Assembly: GCF_932526225.1 (NCBI RefSeq)
Contig: NC_064038.1
Location: 15,371,575-15,435,574 of the forward strand
Direction of reading: 5' to 3'
Length of the DNA: 64,000 bases
Origin: Nematostella vectensis
Lineage: Eukaryota; Cnidaria; Anthozoa; Actiniaria; Edwardsiidae
Part shown: positions 43,162 through 54,863 of the stretch, piece by piece
Position numbering within the stretch: position 1 is the first letter of the stretch
How the letters are laid out: every line of letters starts with the position of its first letter
Translations under genes and position numbers: made by a program
Notes under the pieces: model-generated
Database searches by the model: none
Seen by the model: only the letters and a program-made list of their open reading frames with translations
What the model was told of the DNA's origin: nothing

Positions 43162-44900
43162 AAATGCATGTAGCGTTTTAAGCTTTTCTTTGTAGTGCGG
43201 GATTAAAATGTAATAACAGAAATAGCCGCTCTGTTTCCTTCAGGTTATTATTTAGTCGCACAACAGCTACCCTGGGCAGCCAGTCTCACTATGGTGCTAA
43301 TGTATTCATAGAGGATTTGTACTACGCCGTTTATTGGTCAATAATAGTTGCTATTGTAGTAGTTTTCCATATATGGAGGATCATCTCCATTCCAATCAAA
43401 CCGGTTTTTACGGGAAAACGTATACAAACAAAATCATTCCAGCTAAGACGATGATCATTGAATAAGCGGCGAATCTTTTAGTCGTTTCCCGGGCCTGGAA
43501 ACTGTGCCTCCAGTGTTCCTGTGAAACTTGTCTTTAATGGCGGTAATGCATTCCCAGAAATAAGGGACATTAGCCAGCGGTTTCTCTAGGCTCACATTTT
43601 GCTAGGCCCGCGAGAAATAACAGCGGTATCACAAATAAAAACAAGATTGCGGCCAGCTCAGGGGCTTCCCTTTTGTTGTTACACTAGAAGTTTTTTTATC
43701 AGGTTGATTAAAATTCCAAATAAAAGTAGTATTAGCGGTATTTAAACGTGCAATGGGCATCTCTGTTTCGATACTTCCAATGATAATGGAAGTGCGGCAG
43801 TCTTGCTGAGGTTGGAAAACATTATATGCGCAAATTTAAAAAAAAAAGATTTTAGAAAGGCTTTATGGTTCCCCTGTGTCAATCCCAGAAAGCCGTGGGG
43901 CCGTTTAAAAACGACGAACGGAGAGAAGTTGTTCTTGCGGAGCGCACCGTTTTCCTAGCTTCAGTCTGTATCTTAAAGACAACAATAATTGTTCCTGAAC
44001 TAGGCATAACTTCATCAAATGTTTTTCTTCGGGAACAAGATTGGAAGGCATTACTGCCTATTTTATTTGACAATTTGATTGAAGGATAGTCGATTTACCA
44101 ATTTCGAGTCCTGCACCTTTGATGCGGCGAACAGTTCTACCTTTTAAACGACTACTTTTATGCCCGACTTTAATGAAATTACAGAGAATGTATAGAGGAT
44201 GAAATGCTCTCAAGCGAACAAAAGTGCAATGTCCAAGGAACAATTATAGGGCTTTCTCTGGCATCGTTTGAACGGAAAGTGTATCACTCGAATGGTAAGG
44301 GGTTTTTTTCGAGTCCTGCATCGTGAGCACAAAATCTCTGAAACGAGAAAATTTGATAAATTGTAATGTCTCCCCACATTTCCTTATAGTAAATGGCAGC
44401 CATTTTGACATTGTATGTGCACTATTACGCATGCGTGGCGGCCATGTTGTCTCGTATTTCTGGGAATGGCCCGGTGGACGAGTGAGCTTGACTTCGCTAT
44501 CCTCTCTAGTTGTCGAACGCAGTTTATGTAAATTACAGACAGGATTATATTGTATCCGAGCGAACGCTTAGCTCGATAAACGCTCTACAACTTTTCCTTT
44601 TTAGCCTTTGCTTCAGAAAACAACTTGAACTGACCTGACTTTGTTCACAAGTTATTGCCATTTCGGTGCGAAACTTGAACGGGCATGTAGGACTAACGTG
44701 TAGCACAAATACAAATATTTTGACAGGTCATTCTTGCGCGACTGGCGTCATGATTGTGAAACCGGTTTGGCAAGTAATCTGAGAAGTCGCTAACATCATA
44801 GTGAGGCTGGTCATCCGTTGCACCAGACGCTCTTTCGCTTCGCTCAAATCGTTGTCGCCGCGAAGCTCGGAGCCTCTGGTACCCAGGGTACACAAACAGC
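43162..44900. other. Intron sequence; expected MAM 5' exon not found
   Basis: This interval must hold the exon for the first half of the MAM domain (C.FE..CG pattern) if that domain is complete. I could not find it. No repeat family is recognised. Confidence 0.4.
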
Positions 44901-44919
44901 AGAATCTGCTGATATAGTA

Positions 44920-45650
44920 ACAATACAGTCAATTGGACACGGTTATGACAAGGCTACGACACGATCACAACACATCAACAACACGATTACGACGCAACCA
45001 TCGCACGATTACGACAAGGCTTAAACATGACTAAAACAAGGCCATAACACGATCACAGTATGGCCACCGCACGATCAGGATACGACCAAGACACGGTCAC
45101 GAAACGGCCTCGACAAGCTCGTGACATGGCCACGACACGCTCACAACACGATCACGATACGGCCGCTGCACGATCACGATACAGCCACAACACGGTCGCG
45201 ATAAGGCAACCGCACGATCACGATACTGCAACGGCACGTTCACGAAATGGTCACGACACGGTTACAATACGACTACGACACGGCCACAACACGAACACGA
45301 TACGGCCGCCGCACGATCACATCACGACTACGACACGGCCACAAAACAATCGTGATACGGCCACGATACGGTCATGATATGAAACGAGTATCTCACCGTC
45401 ACAACCTGGTCACCGCAGAATCAAGACACAGTATCAATACTGTCACAACACGGCCAAGACACGACGAGGATACGATTGCGATATGACGATACGTGACCAC
45501 GGCACGTTCATCTCGGGAAACAAACATGACATGATATCGTACAGTCACGAGTTTGTCATAACTACGAAACAGTCTCATGAGAACGAGATAGTCTAACCAA
45601 AGCCACTAAGCCACGGCTAGCTCACGACAGAACCAATACACGGTCGTTCT
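44920..45650. repeat. Imperfect short-period repeat (CACGA/ACGATAC-type)
   Basis: A long stretch built of variants of acacgatcacgatacggcca, with periods near 6 and 18 bp. The plus-strand translation gives His-Asp-Thr-Ala-Arg-Ser repeats, which explains the long open frames here. No coding evidence. Confidence 0.85.
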
Positions 45651-45672
45651 TACAAGTTTGGTTCAATTTCAG

Positions 45673-45926
45673 GAGGGATGCTGCTAAACATTTCTTCAAC
45701 TGCTTCTGTTCTGTCCAGTCCGTGGTTTAACCGTTCTGGCTCAGAGTACGAGTCTTGCATGAGATTTCGTTACCTAGCAACGGGAAGAAGAACCGCCAGA
45801 CTCGTCGTCTCGTTGAGAGTTGAGGGGGATCCTATGGGCGAGAGGCCGGTGTGGGGGGCAGGAGGAGATGACGGAGGAGCGTGGCGGTACGGACAGGTAG
45901 TGATCGGTACCGTCACTAGATATCAG
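45673..45926 (+). CDS. Host exon: MAM domain, middle
   Basis: Acceptor CAATTTCAG at 45672 and donor GTATGT at 45927; phase 1 in, phase 0 out. Encodes ASVLSSPWFNRSG, CMRFRYLATGRRTARLVVSL and AWRYGQVVIGTVTRYQ, the MAM pattern (L.SP.......C..F.Y...G.....L.V.......W........W....V.I). Confidence 0.9.
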
Positions 45927-46374
45927 GTATGTCAACAGATTCGTAGCTAGTAAGGGGAGCAAGAAAGACAGTTTTCCCTAATCTTCCCCTTAAGTACAGT
46001 ATGTATGAGAAAAAACATTTTAATGTTTTTTTTTTTTAATGGTTATTAAAATAACCCTCCCCCCGCAAACCCCCTTTCCACCACACTTACATCATGGGTG
46101 TTAAAAAGTTATATATTGGGAATTTCCACAGTTAATCTAAAAGTTATTTAGATATAAGATATAAATACAAATATATAATTTCTAAAAGGATTCACAGAAA
46201 CGTTACTCTCAAATTGCTTATATCTGATTTTCTTATTTTTGTAGCCGATTTTCTGGGTCCGCCACTGAATTGTACGCTCAAGTCTCAAAAAATAATAGGA
46301 AGCACTTGTTTACGTCGTTATGTAACTCGCTAATCTAGTTGTCTACATCAATACTCTAAAAAAATGTTTGACAG

Positions 46375-46480
46375 GTCTCCTTTCAAGCGGCGTCCGTTGA
46401 CCACTCGTCCATGTTTGCATTGGGGGGTGTCTGGTTTAGCTCTGGGTATTGTGCAACCACGCCTCTAACCGCAGCTTCAG
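46375..46480 (+). CDS. Host exon: MAM domain, end
   Basis: Acceptor TTTGACAG at 46374 and donor GTATAA at 46481. Encodes VSFQAASVDHSSMFALGGVW and GYCATTP, the MAM closing strands (F.A........ALDD......C). Phase 0 in, phase 1 out. Confidence 0.88.
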
Positions 46481-46607
46481 GTATAACATTTCTGTTGTTA
46501 TCTATAAACTTGCTTTTAAGTTTATTCCATATACTCAACTCTGCTAGGAAATAAATGAATAAGGAAATATAATAGCAACATTGTGAATTATTTGTTGCTT
46601 GTTGCAG

Positions 46608-46961
46608 CATGTAATGAACACTTCACAGCGCCATACGGGAACATCACTTCTCCAAACTACCCCGGCTATTACCCACGTGACACCAAATGCGAGTGGCGGA
46701 TAACCGCCCCTGTCGACAACGTGATTAGGATTACATTCCGGACATTCCAATTGCCTGAGCTACCACGCTGCACAGGAGACTATCTTGAGTTGCATGACGG
46801 GATACCTAGTGCTTCTCACAAATCGTCGGTGATTGGACGATTTTGCGGCAATTACTACCCACCTGTTGTTGAGTCGTCGGCTAATCGGATGGCTGTTGTT
46901 TTTAAAAGCAGCAGCAGCGCTGTTCCCGCATCTGGATTTTGGCTCTATTACGAGGTTTTCG
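46608..46961 (+). CDS. Host exon: CUB domain
   Basis: Acceptor TTGTTGCAG at 46607 and donor GTAAGC at 46962; 354 bp, phase 1 both sides, encoding a whole CUB module. Visible: ACNEHFTAPYGNITSPNYPG, YYPRDTKCEWRI, CTGDYLELHDG, IGRFCGNYYPP and MAVVFKSSS...SGFWLYYEV. All four canonical Cys positions are present (C at start, C-W, C-D-Y, F-C-G). Extracellular protein-binding domain. Confidence 0.96.
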
Positions 46962-47432
46962 GTAAGCTTTTAAATTACTGGGATACCTGTGGTATCCCAG
47001 TCATAAAATGCAACTGTTTTTTTGTGTGTACCGAGAAATCGGTATTATTGTGCAATACCCCATGAGCCTCTGCGCCACAGGCGATACTCCTTATTTTAAT
47101 GTATTGATTGCGACCTTACTGAAGCATTTTTCTTACACGAAGTATCTAGCCTACTGTCCTAAGTCGTCGCAACGCTTAGTTACAAAAAAACTTTTGCATA
47201 ATTTTAAACTGTGTCATGGCCGCCATCTTGAATTTGAGATTCCAGCTCTCAGATCCATGTTATTTGTGCAGTTGAAGGCCCGATTCGCGATTTAATAACT
47301 GCATATTTGACCATAGCCTCAATTTCTACCAAGTTATTATGGAAAATCATCTCAGCTTGGATTGATTTCGCTGTATTTACCCGTGTTTACATTTGCGACC
47401 CGAGTGCGAGACACGCGGCTCAAGATAAGAGT
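46962..47432. other. Intron sequence before BEL element
   Basis: It contains a short palindrome near the exon (gggatacctgtggtatccca, 46979-46998). No gene. Confidence 0.5.
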
Positions 47433-47727
47433 TGTTGTGAATTTAAAAGAACATTTATTTGAAGATGGATAATGATTTTGTAGCAGTTACAGTTGATTTC
47501 TGGATCTGCTCGCTGTCTCTGTTCACAGTCTCTGTTCACTGTCTTCTCGTTCTATCGTTCTGTCGTACCAGCGTGTTTCATACCGTTCTATCAGGAAAAG
47601 GCTAGGCGTCTATTAACACAGCTGCAACAAGTATCTATTGTGATCAAATAATCTCTTAATTAAAAATAGTTTAGATAATTAGATCTCAGGAATAATTTAC
47701 ATAATCACGATTGCTTAATCTCCGACA
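47433..47727 (-). repeat. BEL 3' LTR
   Basis: Same length as the copy at 53156-53450, with about 8 substitutions. Confidence 0.95.
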
Positions 47728-47902
47728 CACTCCCCCCATATATCTTGAGCAAGATATATGTTAACTGAGGAGATTGGAATAGCATGTTGAATTCTAGTAA
47801 TGTCTCAATGTTCCTTTGAGTGTGTCTATGTATAACAAAACTCTATAGTTGTATAAATGCTTAGTGTTCGTATTGTACACAAATGTACGGTTCGTCTCCC
47901 GA

Positions 47903-48580
47903 TCATAGGTTTTCTGCGTCGTCCGCAATGCCTTGCATGCGTAGTCTAGCGGCAGCTGCGGCATCTCTCCGTGGCCTAAACTCTGCAGCGTTGGGCCGGA
48001 GTCTCTCATCAGGTTGAGGTCGCACGAAATCATCGACCTTCAGTTCTAGCGGATACAGGAGTTGTACAGGGCGTTCGATGTATGACTTCCCAGCACGAAG
48101 CTTCGCCCTTCGCACCTCGCCGTCCTTGCTAGTAATTAAGGAACTCACAATTCCCAACTGCCATTTGCCGCGATTCTTCTCCTCGGATTTAACGATAACC
48201 ACTTCGCCGATTGTAGGCTTGGTGTCCGGTGCTCCGGCCTTTGCACGGTGACGCTCACGAATACCGCGCAGATACTCATCTGTCCATCTCTTCCAGACCG
48301 CGTCTTTACACTTAATGAGATGTTTGGCGCGCTTGCGCAGATCTGGTAAGGTGTTGCTCTTGATAAAGAGAAGCGAGTGTGGCGTTAGAAGTGGGAACTG
48401 CACGTCGTCTTCTATATAACTCAGCGGCCTGTTGTTTAGTGTGATTTCCATATCTAGCAGGATATCTTGTAGCTCCTTTCAATACAACATCCCATGGCCG
48501 ATAGACTTGTGTAGGCTTGCTTTGACGAGACCTATCATTCGTTCAAACTGGCCTCCCCACCAGGGCGCACGACTCAAGTT
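47903..48580 (-). pseudogene. BEL integrase C-terminal part with DUF5641-like domain
   Basis: Around 48460-48580 the minus strand reads WGGQFERMIGLVKASL, holding the integrase catalytic Glu. A stop follows (after HGMLY). Then MEITLNNRPLSYIEDDVQFP and TIGEVVIVKSEEKNRGKWQL through VQLLYPLEL, the tail domain typical of Pao-type integrases. Confidence 0.85.
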
Positions 48581-48591
48581 GAACTGCCATC

Positions 48592-49356
48592 TTATCTGGT
48601 TGACTGAGAGATTGAGTCTTGTAGGCGCTCATCCTGCATAACCTGCTTGATCCACTTCTCCGCCCCCACAAATGTTCGTCCGTTGTCTGAGTAGATGCGA
48701 TCTGGCCTCCCCCGGCGTGAGATGAAATGCTTCAGACTATGAAGGCAATCTGGCGTCTCTAGGCTTGGTAGGAGCTCAAGGTAGATTCCTCTCGTAAGGC
48801 TGCAGGTGTACAGTAGTACATACGTCTTTTCTTCTTTCTGTCTGGCAACACGGTATTTGATTGGCCCAGCGAAGTCTACGCCGATGACTTGGTAGGCGCT
48901 GGTACCTTGCGTCCTTGTAACAGGAAGGTCTGCGGGTGGCGGGGTCGAGTATGCCACTGCTTGAAAGCGCTTACAGCCATGGCATTTCTTGCGCACCTTT
49001 CGCACCAGCTGTCGCAACCTCGGGACCCAGAAGTCTTCGCGTACTTTTGCCATAGTGAGTCCCACTCCCCCGTGGAGAGTGCGCAAATGCGCCTCCTCTA
49101 CTATGCCCTGAGTGTATATATGTACGTGTGGTAGGTAGACTGGATACTGGCCCTGGACTCGCCCTCGGCACTCGAGTAGACCGTCTCCGTTGAGTTGTAG
49201 CTTGAGCGCGATGCGATCGTCTGACAGATCACAGTTGTTCTGGGCTTGCTTGATCCAGAAGCACCTTTGAATCTCTGTCTCCTCTGTAAGTAAGGGCCCA
49301 GTTCTTTTCTTGACACCTTTCTTGCGACTTTGACAGTTGTACGCAAATCTGCGCAT
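48592..49356 (-). pseudogene. BEL integrase, zinc and catalytic core
   Basis: Zinc-type motif H..T.HGGVGLTMAKVREDFW and KKCHGCKRF, then catalytic Asp motifs YQVIGVDFAGPIKY and IYSDNGRTFVGAEKW. It continues, after a frame change near 48592, into 47903-48580, which carries the catalytic Glu. Confidence 0.9.
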
Positions 49357-50166
49357 TCAGCAGCATATCCTCACAGCTTTGTGTAGCGGGTATTTCTCGA
49401 GGAGCTCATCGATTTCGTTGCGCTCCGCCACAGCCAACGACAGTACTTGTCTAACAAGCTTAGCTTCCGCTTTGCTTTCTACTGACTGTTCGAGTACTAT
49501 GCCTTCAGGCCAGCATCCGGGTTCTGACAGCCACTCCGGACCCTTCCACCACATGTCAGCATTCACAACGCTCCCCCCTCGGCTTCCGAGATCAGCGGGA
49601 TTGTCTTTGGTTGGCACGTGATGCCACGTGACATCTTGGTGACTGTTTATCTTGTGCACTCGGTTGGACACAAACTGCTTGTAGTCGCCTTGGTTGTTTA
49701 TCCATTAAAGTGCAACTGTACTGTCGAGCCAGCAGTGCAGACCGCTGACCGGAAGTCAATCAAGAGTTCCCTTGACATTGTTGATTAAGTTAACGGCCAA
49801 ATGACCAGCCACTAACTCCAAGCGTGGTATTGTAAGACCTTGCTTGGCCAGTCTTGCTTTAGCTGCCACCAGACCTTGATTAACGCCAGACTCTTGCGTG
49901 ACGACGGCGTAAACACAAGCAGAGACACCTTGCACTGAAGCCTCTCCAAACGAGTGCAGTTCTATGCTCTTGATTACTTTACGGTGAGTCACTAGCGAAC
50001 TTGGCACTTCAACTCTCTGGGGAAGAGAGTTTTCCCACTTAGACCATACTTTCTTCAATTCATCCGAGATCGGTGCATCCCAAGCCATCTTGGCATCGCA
50101 TATGGAACGGTAAACCAATTTACCGCTAAGAGTGGTGGGCGATAAAAGTCCCAGGGGATCATACAC
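49357..50166 (-). pseudogene. BEL RT-connection / RNase H region
   Basis: Segments VYDPLGLLSPTTLSGKLVYR, ELHSFGEASVQGVSACVYAV, ARLAKQGLTIPRLELVAGHL and WHHVPTKDNPADLGSRGG are characteristic of the Pao RNase H region. A stop and a frame change lie between 49671 and 49756. Confidence 0.88.
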
Positions 50167-51300
50167 TTTAGCGAGCTTCGCTAAAATCCCTCGCTTTGTC
50201 GGCGCAAAGTTCCCTTACGGTATTGTCACGCTCAGCTTGTCTTCTCCGGTTTGCCAGCCAAGCCCGAGTAACTGCATTCCTCGTTGACTGGTACTCCTAG
50301 CTCTTGTTTGGCGTAAGTTGAATCCTCGCTCGCGGGTCCTTCAGACTCGAGCTCCTTGGCGTTGGAGTGCCACTTGTGTAGTTTGAAACCAGCATCTTGA
50401 AATATCTGTGTAGCTTTCTACTTGAGTTCCCTCGCTTCTTTCACGGTGCTTGCGCCGGAAATTAAATCATCAACATAAAGTTCCTTCCTGATCCTCGAGA
50501 CCACTTCCGGTTCTTTTTCCTCCCAGGTATCCAAATGAGCCTCGATTACTCCCCCCAGCAAAAAGGGAGATGGCGCGAGACCAAACAATGCCCTCGTGAA
50601 TCTTAGTGTTTGTACTGGAGAGTGTTAATTTGTACGCCAATGAAATCACATTGCATCACGGTCGCATTCTCTCACGCGTACTTGTAAGAATGCTTTCAGT
50701 AGATCACCGGTTATCGCAACAGTGTTGAACCTCCCACGAACTAGAACGTCCCAAATCTTGTTCTGTAATGGCGGTCCTTTGTGTAGACAGTCATTAAGTG
50801 ATGGCGCTTCCATGTGTTCCTTAGCTGAAGCGTCGTAGACAATACGTAATTTACTGCTTTCAGCTTGAGTACGTAAGACGGGTTTGTGAGGGATATAGAA
50901 TTCCCTGCCTATGCTCGGTCCTTTGGCGGCCTCTACGATTCCTTCGGTAATTTTTTCTTCTATTATCTCTGCGTACTTTGCTGTGAGATCTTGCCGCCCG
51001 AGCTTCTTTGTTAAACTAGCCAGTCGCTGTAAACTTCCTGCCTCGTTGCTAGGCAGTGGCGGGTGATCGCCTTTCCATGGGAGTCCAGTTTCATAACAGC
51101 CGTTTTCATCTCTCGCTAACTGTTTTTTGAACTCTTGATACACTGTGTCTTCACTGTTTGTAGGCGTATCCTCGATTCCCAAAATGTCAAGCTTGCATAA
51201 CTCTTCGTAGTCAACTTGCGTAGTTTGACATGCCAACATATTCCAATATCGATAGGTTCTTTTCCAGGAGATATTATAGTCCATCCAAATCTAGTAAGTT
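50167..51300 (-). pseudogene. BEL reverse transcriptase
   Basis: LRIVYDASAKEHMEAPSLND, then motif A ITGDLLKAFLQVRVRE, a break near 50645, then motif C ELYVDDLISGAS (YVDD at 50466-50477). The portion 50167-50640 needs several frame changes to read through. Confidence 0.87.
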
Positions 51301-51901
51301 CTGCGACCGGTTGCCCCGGCATTCCAATCTTTGGTGCAGTTTCTGTTTTGACTTTAGCGTATTCGCTAGCCCCAAGATTAATATGAATGGGTAATTTGTC
51401 CTTTGTACTTGTGTCTTGAACATTGACTTGATTTAAATGCGCATGTTCTCCAATCAGCTTATTGTAATTGGGATTATCGATAAACAAAAGTTCTCCTTTG
51501 TTTACTTTGGTCACCTCGACACCCATTTCATAGTCACTTCCGCCGACCGCTTTAATTGTAATGTTTGCTAGTTCAACTTCACGTGTTGTGCTTCCAAGCA
51601 TCATGTCTATTTTCCGTACTTCCCGTGTGACTTGCCGTTTTTTGAGTCGATCAAGCAGCGCGGCTGATGCGTACGAACTCCCGGCACCCGTGTCCAGTAA
51701 CGCTCGACATTTAATTCCTTCGACATCAACAATGACCACTGGATATACAACTTGACCAACGGGGACTCCTGCGGTGACAAGTAGTGGGTTGCTGTTGGAC
51801 TTTACATCCGAATCGCAGATAGACGTGTGGTGGCGCTGTTTGCACTTAAAACAGTTTGACTTGCTTTTGCATTCTTCAGCACGATGTTTCCCTTGGTGCA
51901 A
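51116..51901 (-). pseudogene. BEL aspartic protease region
   Basis: A Cys/His-rich zinc-knuckle-like N-terminus (HQGKHRAEECKSKSNCFKCK) precedes the protease with active site CRALLDTGAGSSYASAALLD. Overlaps the RT frame at 51116-51284, indicating a frame change. Confidence 0.88.
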
Positions 51902-51967
51902 TTAAAACACAGTTTCTCTTTGACGAGTATCCGTTTCCGTTCCTTTATGTCGGTAACCTTTGCACAA

Positions 51968-53083
51968 TCAACCCCATTTGTAAGCACCGCCACAATAAAC
52001 GCATGAAAGGTTATTCACGGCCCGTTGATCTTCAGAACTGTTAACGGTACTTGTTTGATATAGCCTAGATGATCGCGCTTGTTGAGAATTGTTAGACTTG
52101 GTTTTATCCTCAAAGTTACTTTCAACAGGGTTAATCTCTGTCCAGCGCTTAAGTTGTTGTAATAGATCATTGAACCCCCAATCGCGCCATCCATAACAGC
52201 CCCGCATCAGATCGGACTTAATCCCCTTCAACTTGTCGAGCGTGCCACGAACATTTCCTCGAACGTCGTGCAACCGTCCCAGTGTTTCCAAGCTCTGCAC
52301 ATTAAATCGCAGTGTTCTATAAAAGTCTTTCACTTTTCGTGGGCTTGTGCCTGTTATGACCGGCAAATCCATAATGTTTTTGATATAGATATTTATAATA
52401 TCGCTGGAGTTCCCGTACTTTTCCTTTAGTATGGTTTTAGCCTTTTCATAGCCCTCAGCAGTGAACGGCAATCCATCAATATCTTGTCTGATTTCGTGTA
52501 TAAGATACTCTTTGAGGTAGGCAAATTTCGTTACTGGGGATGCGTTTGTGGCGTCAACCTCACAGCTAAACTTTCCCCAGAACGACAGCCAATTCTCCGA
52601 CTTTCCATTAAACTTCGTGATGGTCAATTTCGGAAGTTTAGTGTTCGTAGCACCGTTGTTGCAAGCTGAGTGGTCCATGCTCGAAGTGGTGTTTTGATCC
52701 TTCTCAAATGTTGCCTTTTGTTGAAGTAGTTCCTGCTGATACTTAAGCTGCTTAAGATGGCTCTCGTGGCATCTCTTGTCTTCTTCTTCTTTTTGCGCAT
52801 ATTGTATGGCAGCCTGAAGTTTTGCGTTAGCGGAATCTGCGTCCTCTAACTCCTTTTCTACGCTTTCGCCCCATTGTTCTATTTCTTCCTCGCTCTCGCC
52901 CTTCGCGAATTTCTTTTCTTCTAACTGCTCTTTGATATCACTCACCGCATTAATCCCGTTCGTGATAGAGTTGTAATGTCGCTCCAAGGCTTGTTTATCC
53001 TTTGTCAGGACATCGTTTGTTTTCAGCACTCGAAATATCAACGTTTTAAGCTTCGCTTCTAACTCCTTAGTTAGCTTCTCCAT
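51968..53083 (-). CDS. BEL gag protein (DUF1759-like)
   Basis: 371 residues from MEKLTKELEAKLKTLIFRV. A coiled-coil N-terminus (residues 1-140, heptad-like, KEEEDKRCHESHLKQLKYQQ) is followed by the DUF1759-type domain (LPKLTITKFNGKSENWLSFW, then KYGNSSDIINIYIKNIMDLP) and the start of a zinc knuckle (CVYCGG), at which the frame is lost. It forms the retrotransposon particle. A long open frame, but the copy lacks an intact pol. Confidence 0.9.
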   Translation of the reverse strand: MEKLTKELEAKLKTLIFRVLKTNDVLTKDKQALERHYNSITNGINAVSDIKEQLEEKKFAKGESEEEIEQWGESVEKELEDADSANAKLQAAIQYAQKEEEDKRCHESHLKQLKYQQELLQQKATFEKDQNTTSSMDHSACNNGATNTKLPKLTITKFNGKSENWLSFWGKFSCEVDATNASPVTKFAYLKEYLIHEIRQDIDGLPFTAEGYEKAKTILKEKYGNSSDIINIYIKNIMDLPVITGTSPRKVKDFYRTLRFNVQSLETLGRLHDVRGNVRGTLDKLKGIKSDLMRGCYGWRDWGFNDLLQQLKRWTEINPVESNFEDKTKSNNSQQARSSRLYQTSTVNSSEDQRAVNNLSCVYCGGAYKWG

Positions 53084-53155
53084 CTTGACAAATCCGTTCT
53101 TATCCGCTAGGTTCTTGCTGTTTAAGCCGTGTGTCCCTTCGTGGTCGCCACTTTG

Positions 53156-53450
53156 TGTTGTGAATTTAAAAGAACATTTATTTGAAGATGGATAATGATT
53201 TTGTAGTAGTTACAGTTGATTTCTGGATCTGCTCGCTGTCTCTGTTCACTGTCTCTGTTCACTGTCTTCTCGTTCTATCGTTCTGTCGTACCAGCGTTTT
53301 TCATACCGTTTTATCAGGAAAAGGCTAGGCGTCTATTTACACAGCTGCAACAAGTATCTATTGTGATCAACTAATCTCTTAATTAAAAATAGTTTAGATA
53401 ATTAGATCTCAGGAATAATTAACATAATCACGATTGCTCAATCTCCGACA
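53156..53450 (-). repeat. BEL 5' LTR
   Basis: Terminal repeat, TG...CA. The adjacent internal sequence is a tRNA-like primer site. Confidence 0.95.
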
Positions 53451-54143
53451 GAATTGTGCTGACTGCTTTAGACTCATACAGCTTACTTATTAAATGTGCT
53501 CTGGACACTCATGAATGGACTCGAGGTATTTACCTTGATTGCTTAATCTATTTTGAAGTGGAAGTAGTTTGTAACAATTGATGGAAATCGTCTCCTACAA
53601 ATCGCTTTGTCGATGAATCTACTTTACATTGGACATTTGACCGGCTACCCTAAGATGAATTTTACTTTCTTACTATAAAATACCTTGATCTCTCTCATTG
53701 AATCTCATCATTTTAACCATGTCCATTTTAATAAAGTACAGCATAGGTGTTGTAAGTCATGTAAGTGTAAAATATGTACTTAAATCTATGAAAATTATTT
53801 TGGTACTTTGGTGCTTCCTTTAGATAAGCTTAAGTTTTATTATTTCCCTGAAATACCTTTATCCCTCATTGAATGTCATTTTATTTTTATGGAACAATTT
53901 CAATAAAATCTAGAGATTTGTAATATTTTTGTAGTGTTGTTGATCTTGAAAATATGTTTATGCTCTATAAATTTCAATCAAGTCTGGAAAATCTTTAGCC
54001 CTCTCATTTGACTTCAAAATAAATAATTGTTGTTGTTTACTTGTAACTTACATAAATAAAATAATACATTTCAATAAAATTATATTGTTAATACAATAGG
54101 ACTTACTTTGGGTGTTAAAATAAATTTACCCCTAAGTGATAGC
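53451..54143. other. Intron sequence between the two retrotransposons
   Basis: AT-rich, with repeated loosely similar motifs (tttcaataaaatctag, tctctcattgaat). No gene is seen. Confidence 0.45.
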
Positions 54144-54290
54144 TGTTTCAAGATGTGGGCTAACAGTAGATAATCTCACGAGAAGATCAGAGAAAGACAA
54201 CAACACGAGTGATTAGCTCTGTAGCCAAAATGGAGGAACTGCATCCGGGACTTTATTGTTCTTACCACAGGGAACCCAGATATTGTAACA
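54144..54290 (-). repeat. Gypsy 3' LTR
   Basis: TGTTTCAAG...TTGTAACA; identical to the other LTR except for one extra G (ggaggaac versus ggagaac). Confidence 0.95.
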
Positions 54291-54454
54291 TCCTTTCTCT
54301 TTTGAGAAAGTGAAACAGATGCTTATAACATAACTAACAATTGTCCTTGCGTATAGCAACGTGCTGATAAACATTGTTTTCAGTTCTAGACAAAATGTAA
54401 ACAATAAGAACAAAAGATACAATCAACTATTTAACATCAGATTAGTCTCTTGTT

Positions 54455-54860
54455 TTAACTCGTGACATAATCCCTAAGGTAGCTTGGTTGTGTAGTTGTC
54501 CGTGAGGATTTCCGTATGGGTATTATAGGTGGTGTCTGTTCCTTAGCAACCGCATTAGGTGTTTCCACTTGTGCTGGTATTTCTGGTGATTGGGTGGTAG
54601 TACTAGATTCCATTTCCGCGGGTGGTGGTACTACTTCTGGTTTCCTTGACGACAATTCAGGTTGAGTTTCCGAAGTTTTCCTTAGATCGATTCGGTTTCT
54701 TCTATACTTCCCAGAAGGCGTTTCGATGTCATACGACCTTACATCGAGTCTCCTAACAACCACACCCTTTTCCCATTTTTTTGTTGCCTTTTCTAAAAGG
54801 TTTCAGTCTGATAGTATCCCCCTCTTCCAAAATTCCAAGATCCTTAGCATTCTTGTTATA
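54455..54860 (-). pseudogene. Gypsy pol C-terminal tail
   Basis: A VVRRLDVRSYDIETPSGKYR segment resembles the region after Gypsy integrases, followed by a Pro/Thr-rich tail. A frame change separates it from the integrase upstream. Confidence 0.7.
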
Positions 54861-54863
54861 GTT

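Larger units (their letters stand above)
47433..53450 (-). mobile_element. BEL/Pao LTR retrotransposon (6.0 kb), degenerate
   Basis: Two 295-bp LTRs (47433-47727 and 53156-53450) begin TG and end CA and differ at about 8 positions (~3%). Reading on the minus strand, the primer-binding-like site TGGCGACCACGAAGGGA lies just inside the right LTR and a purine tract (gatatatggggggagtg) next to the left LTR. The internal order is gag, protease, RT, RNase H, integrase and a DUF5641-like tail, which defines BEL/Pao. I see no matching 5-bp TSD (agagt versus gaatt). Several stops and frame changes. Confidence 0.93.

Noticed and set aside
43240-43310. Possible pentraxin strand exon (GYYLVAQQLP after a CAG)
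   Set aside because: It lies after the C-terminal pentraxin exon, hits a stop quickly and has no donor; probably chance.
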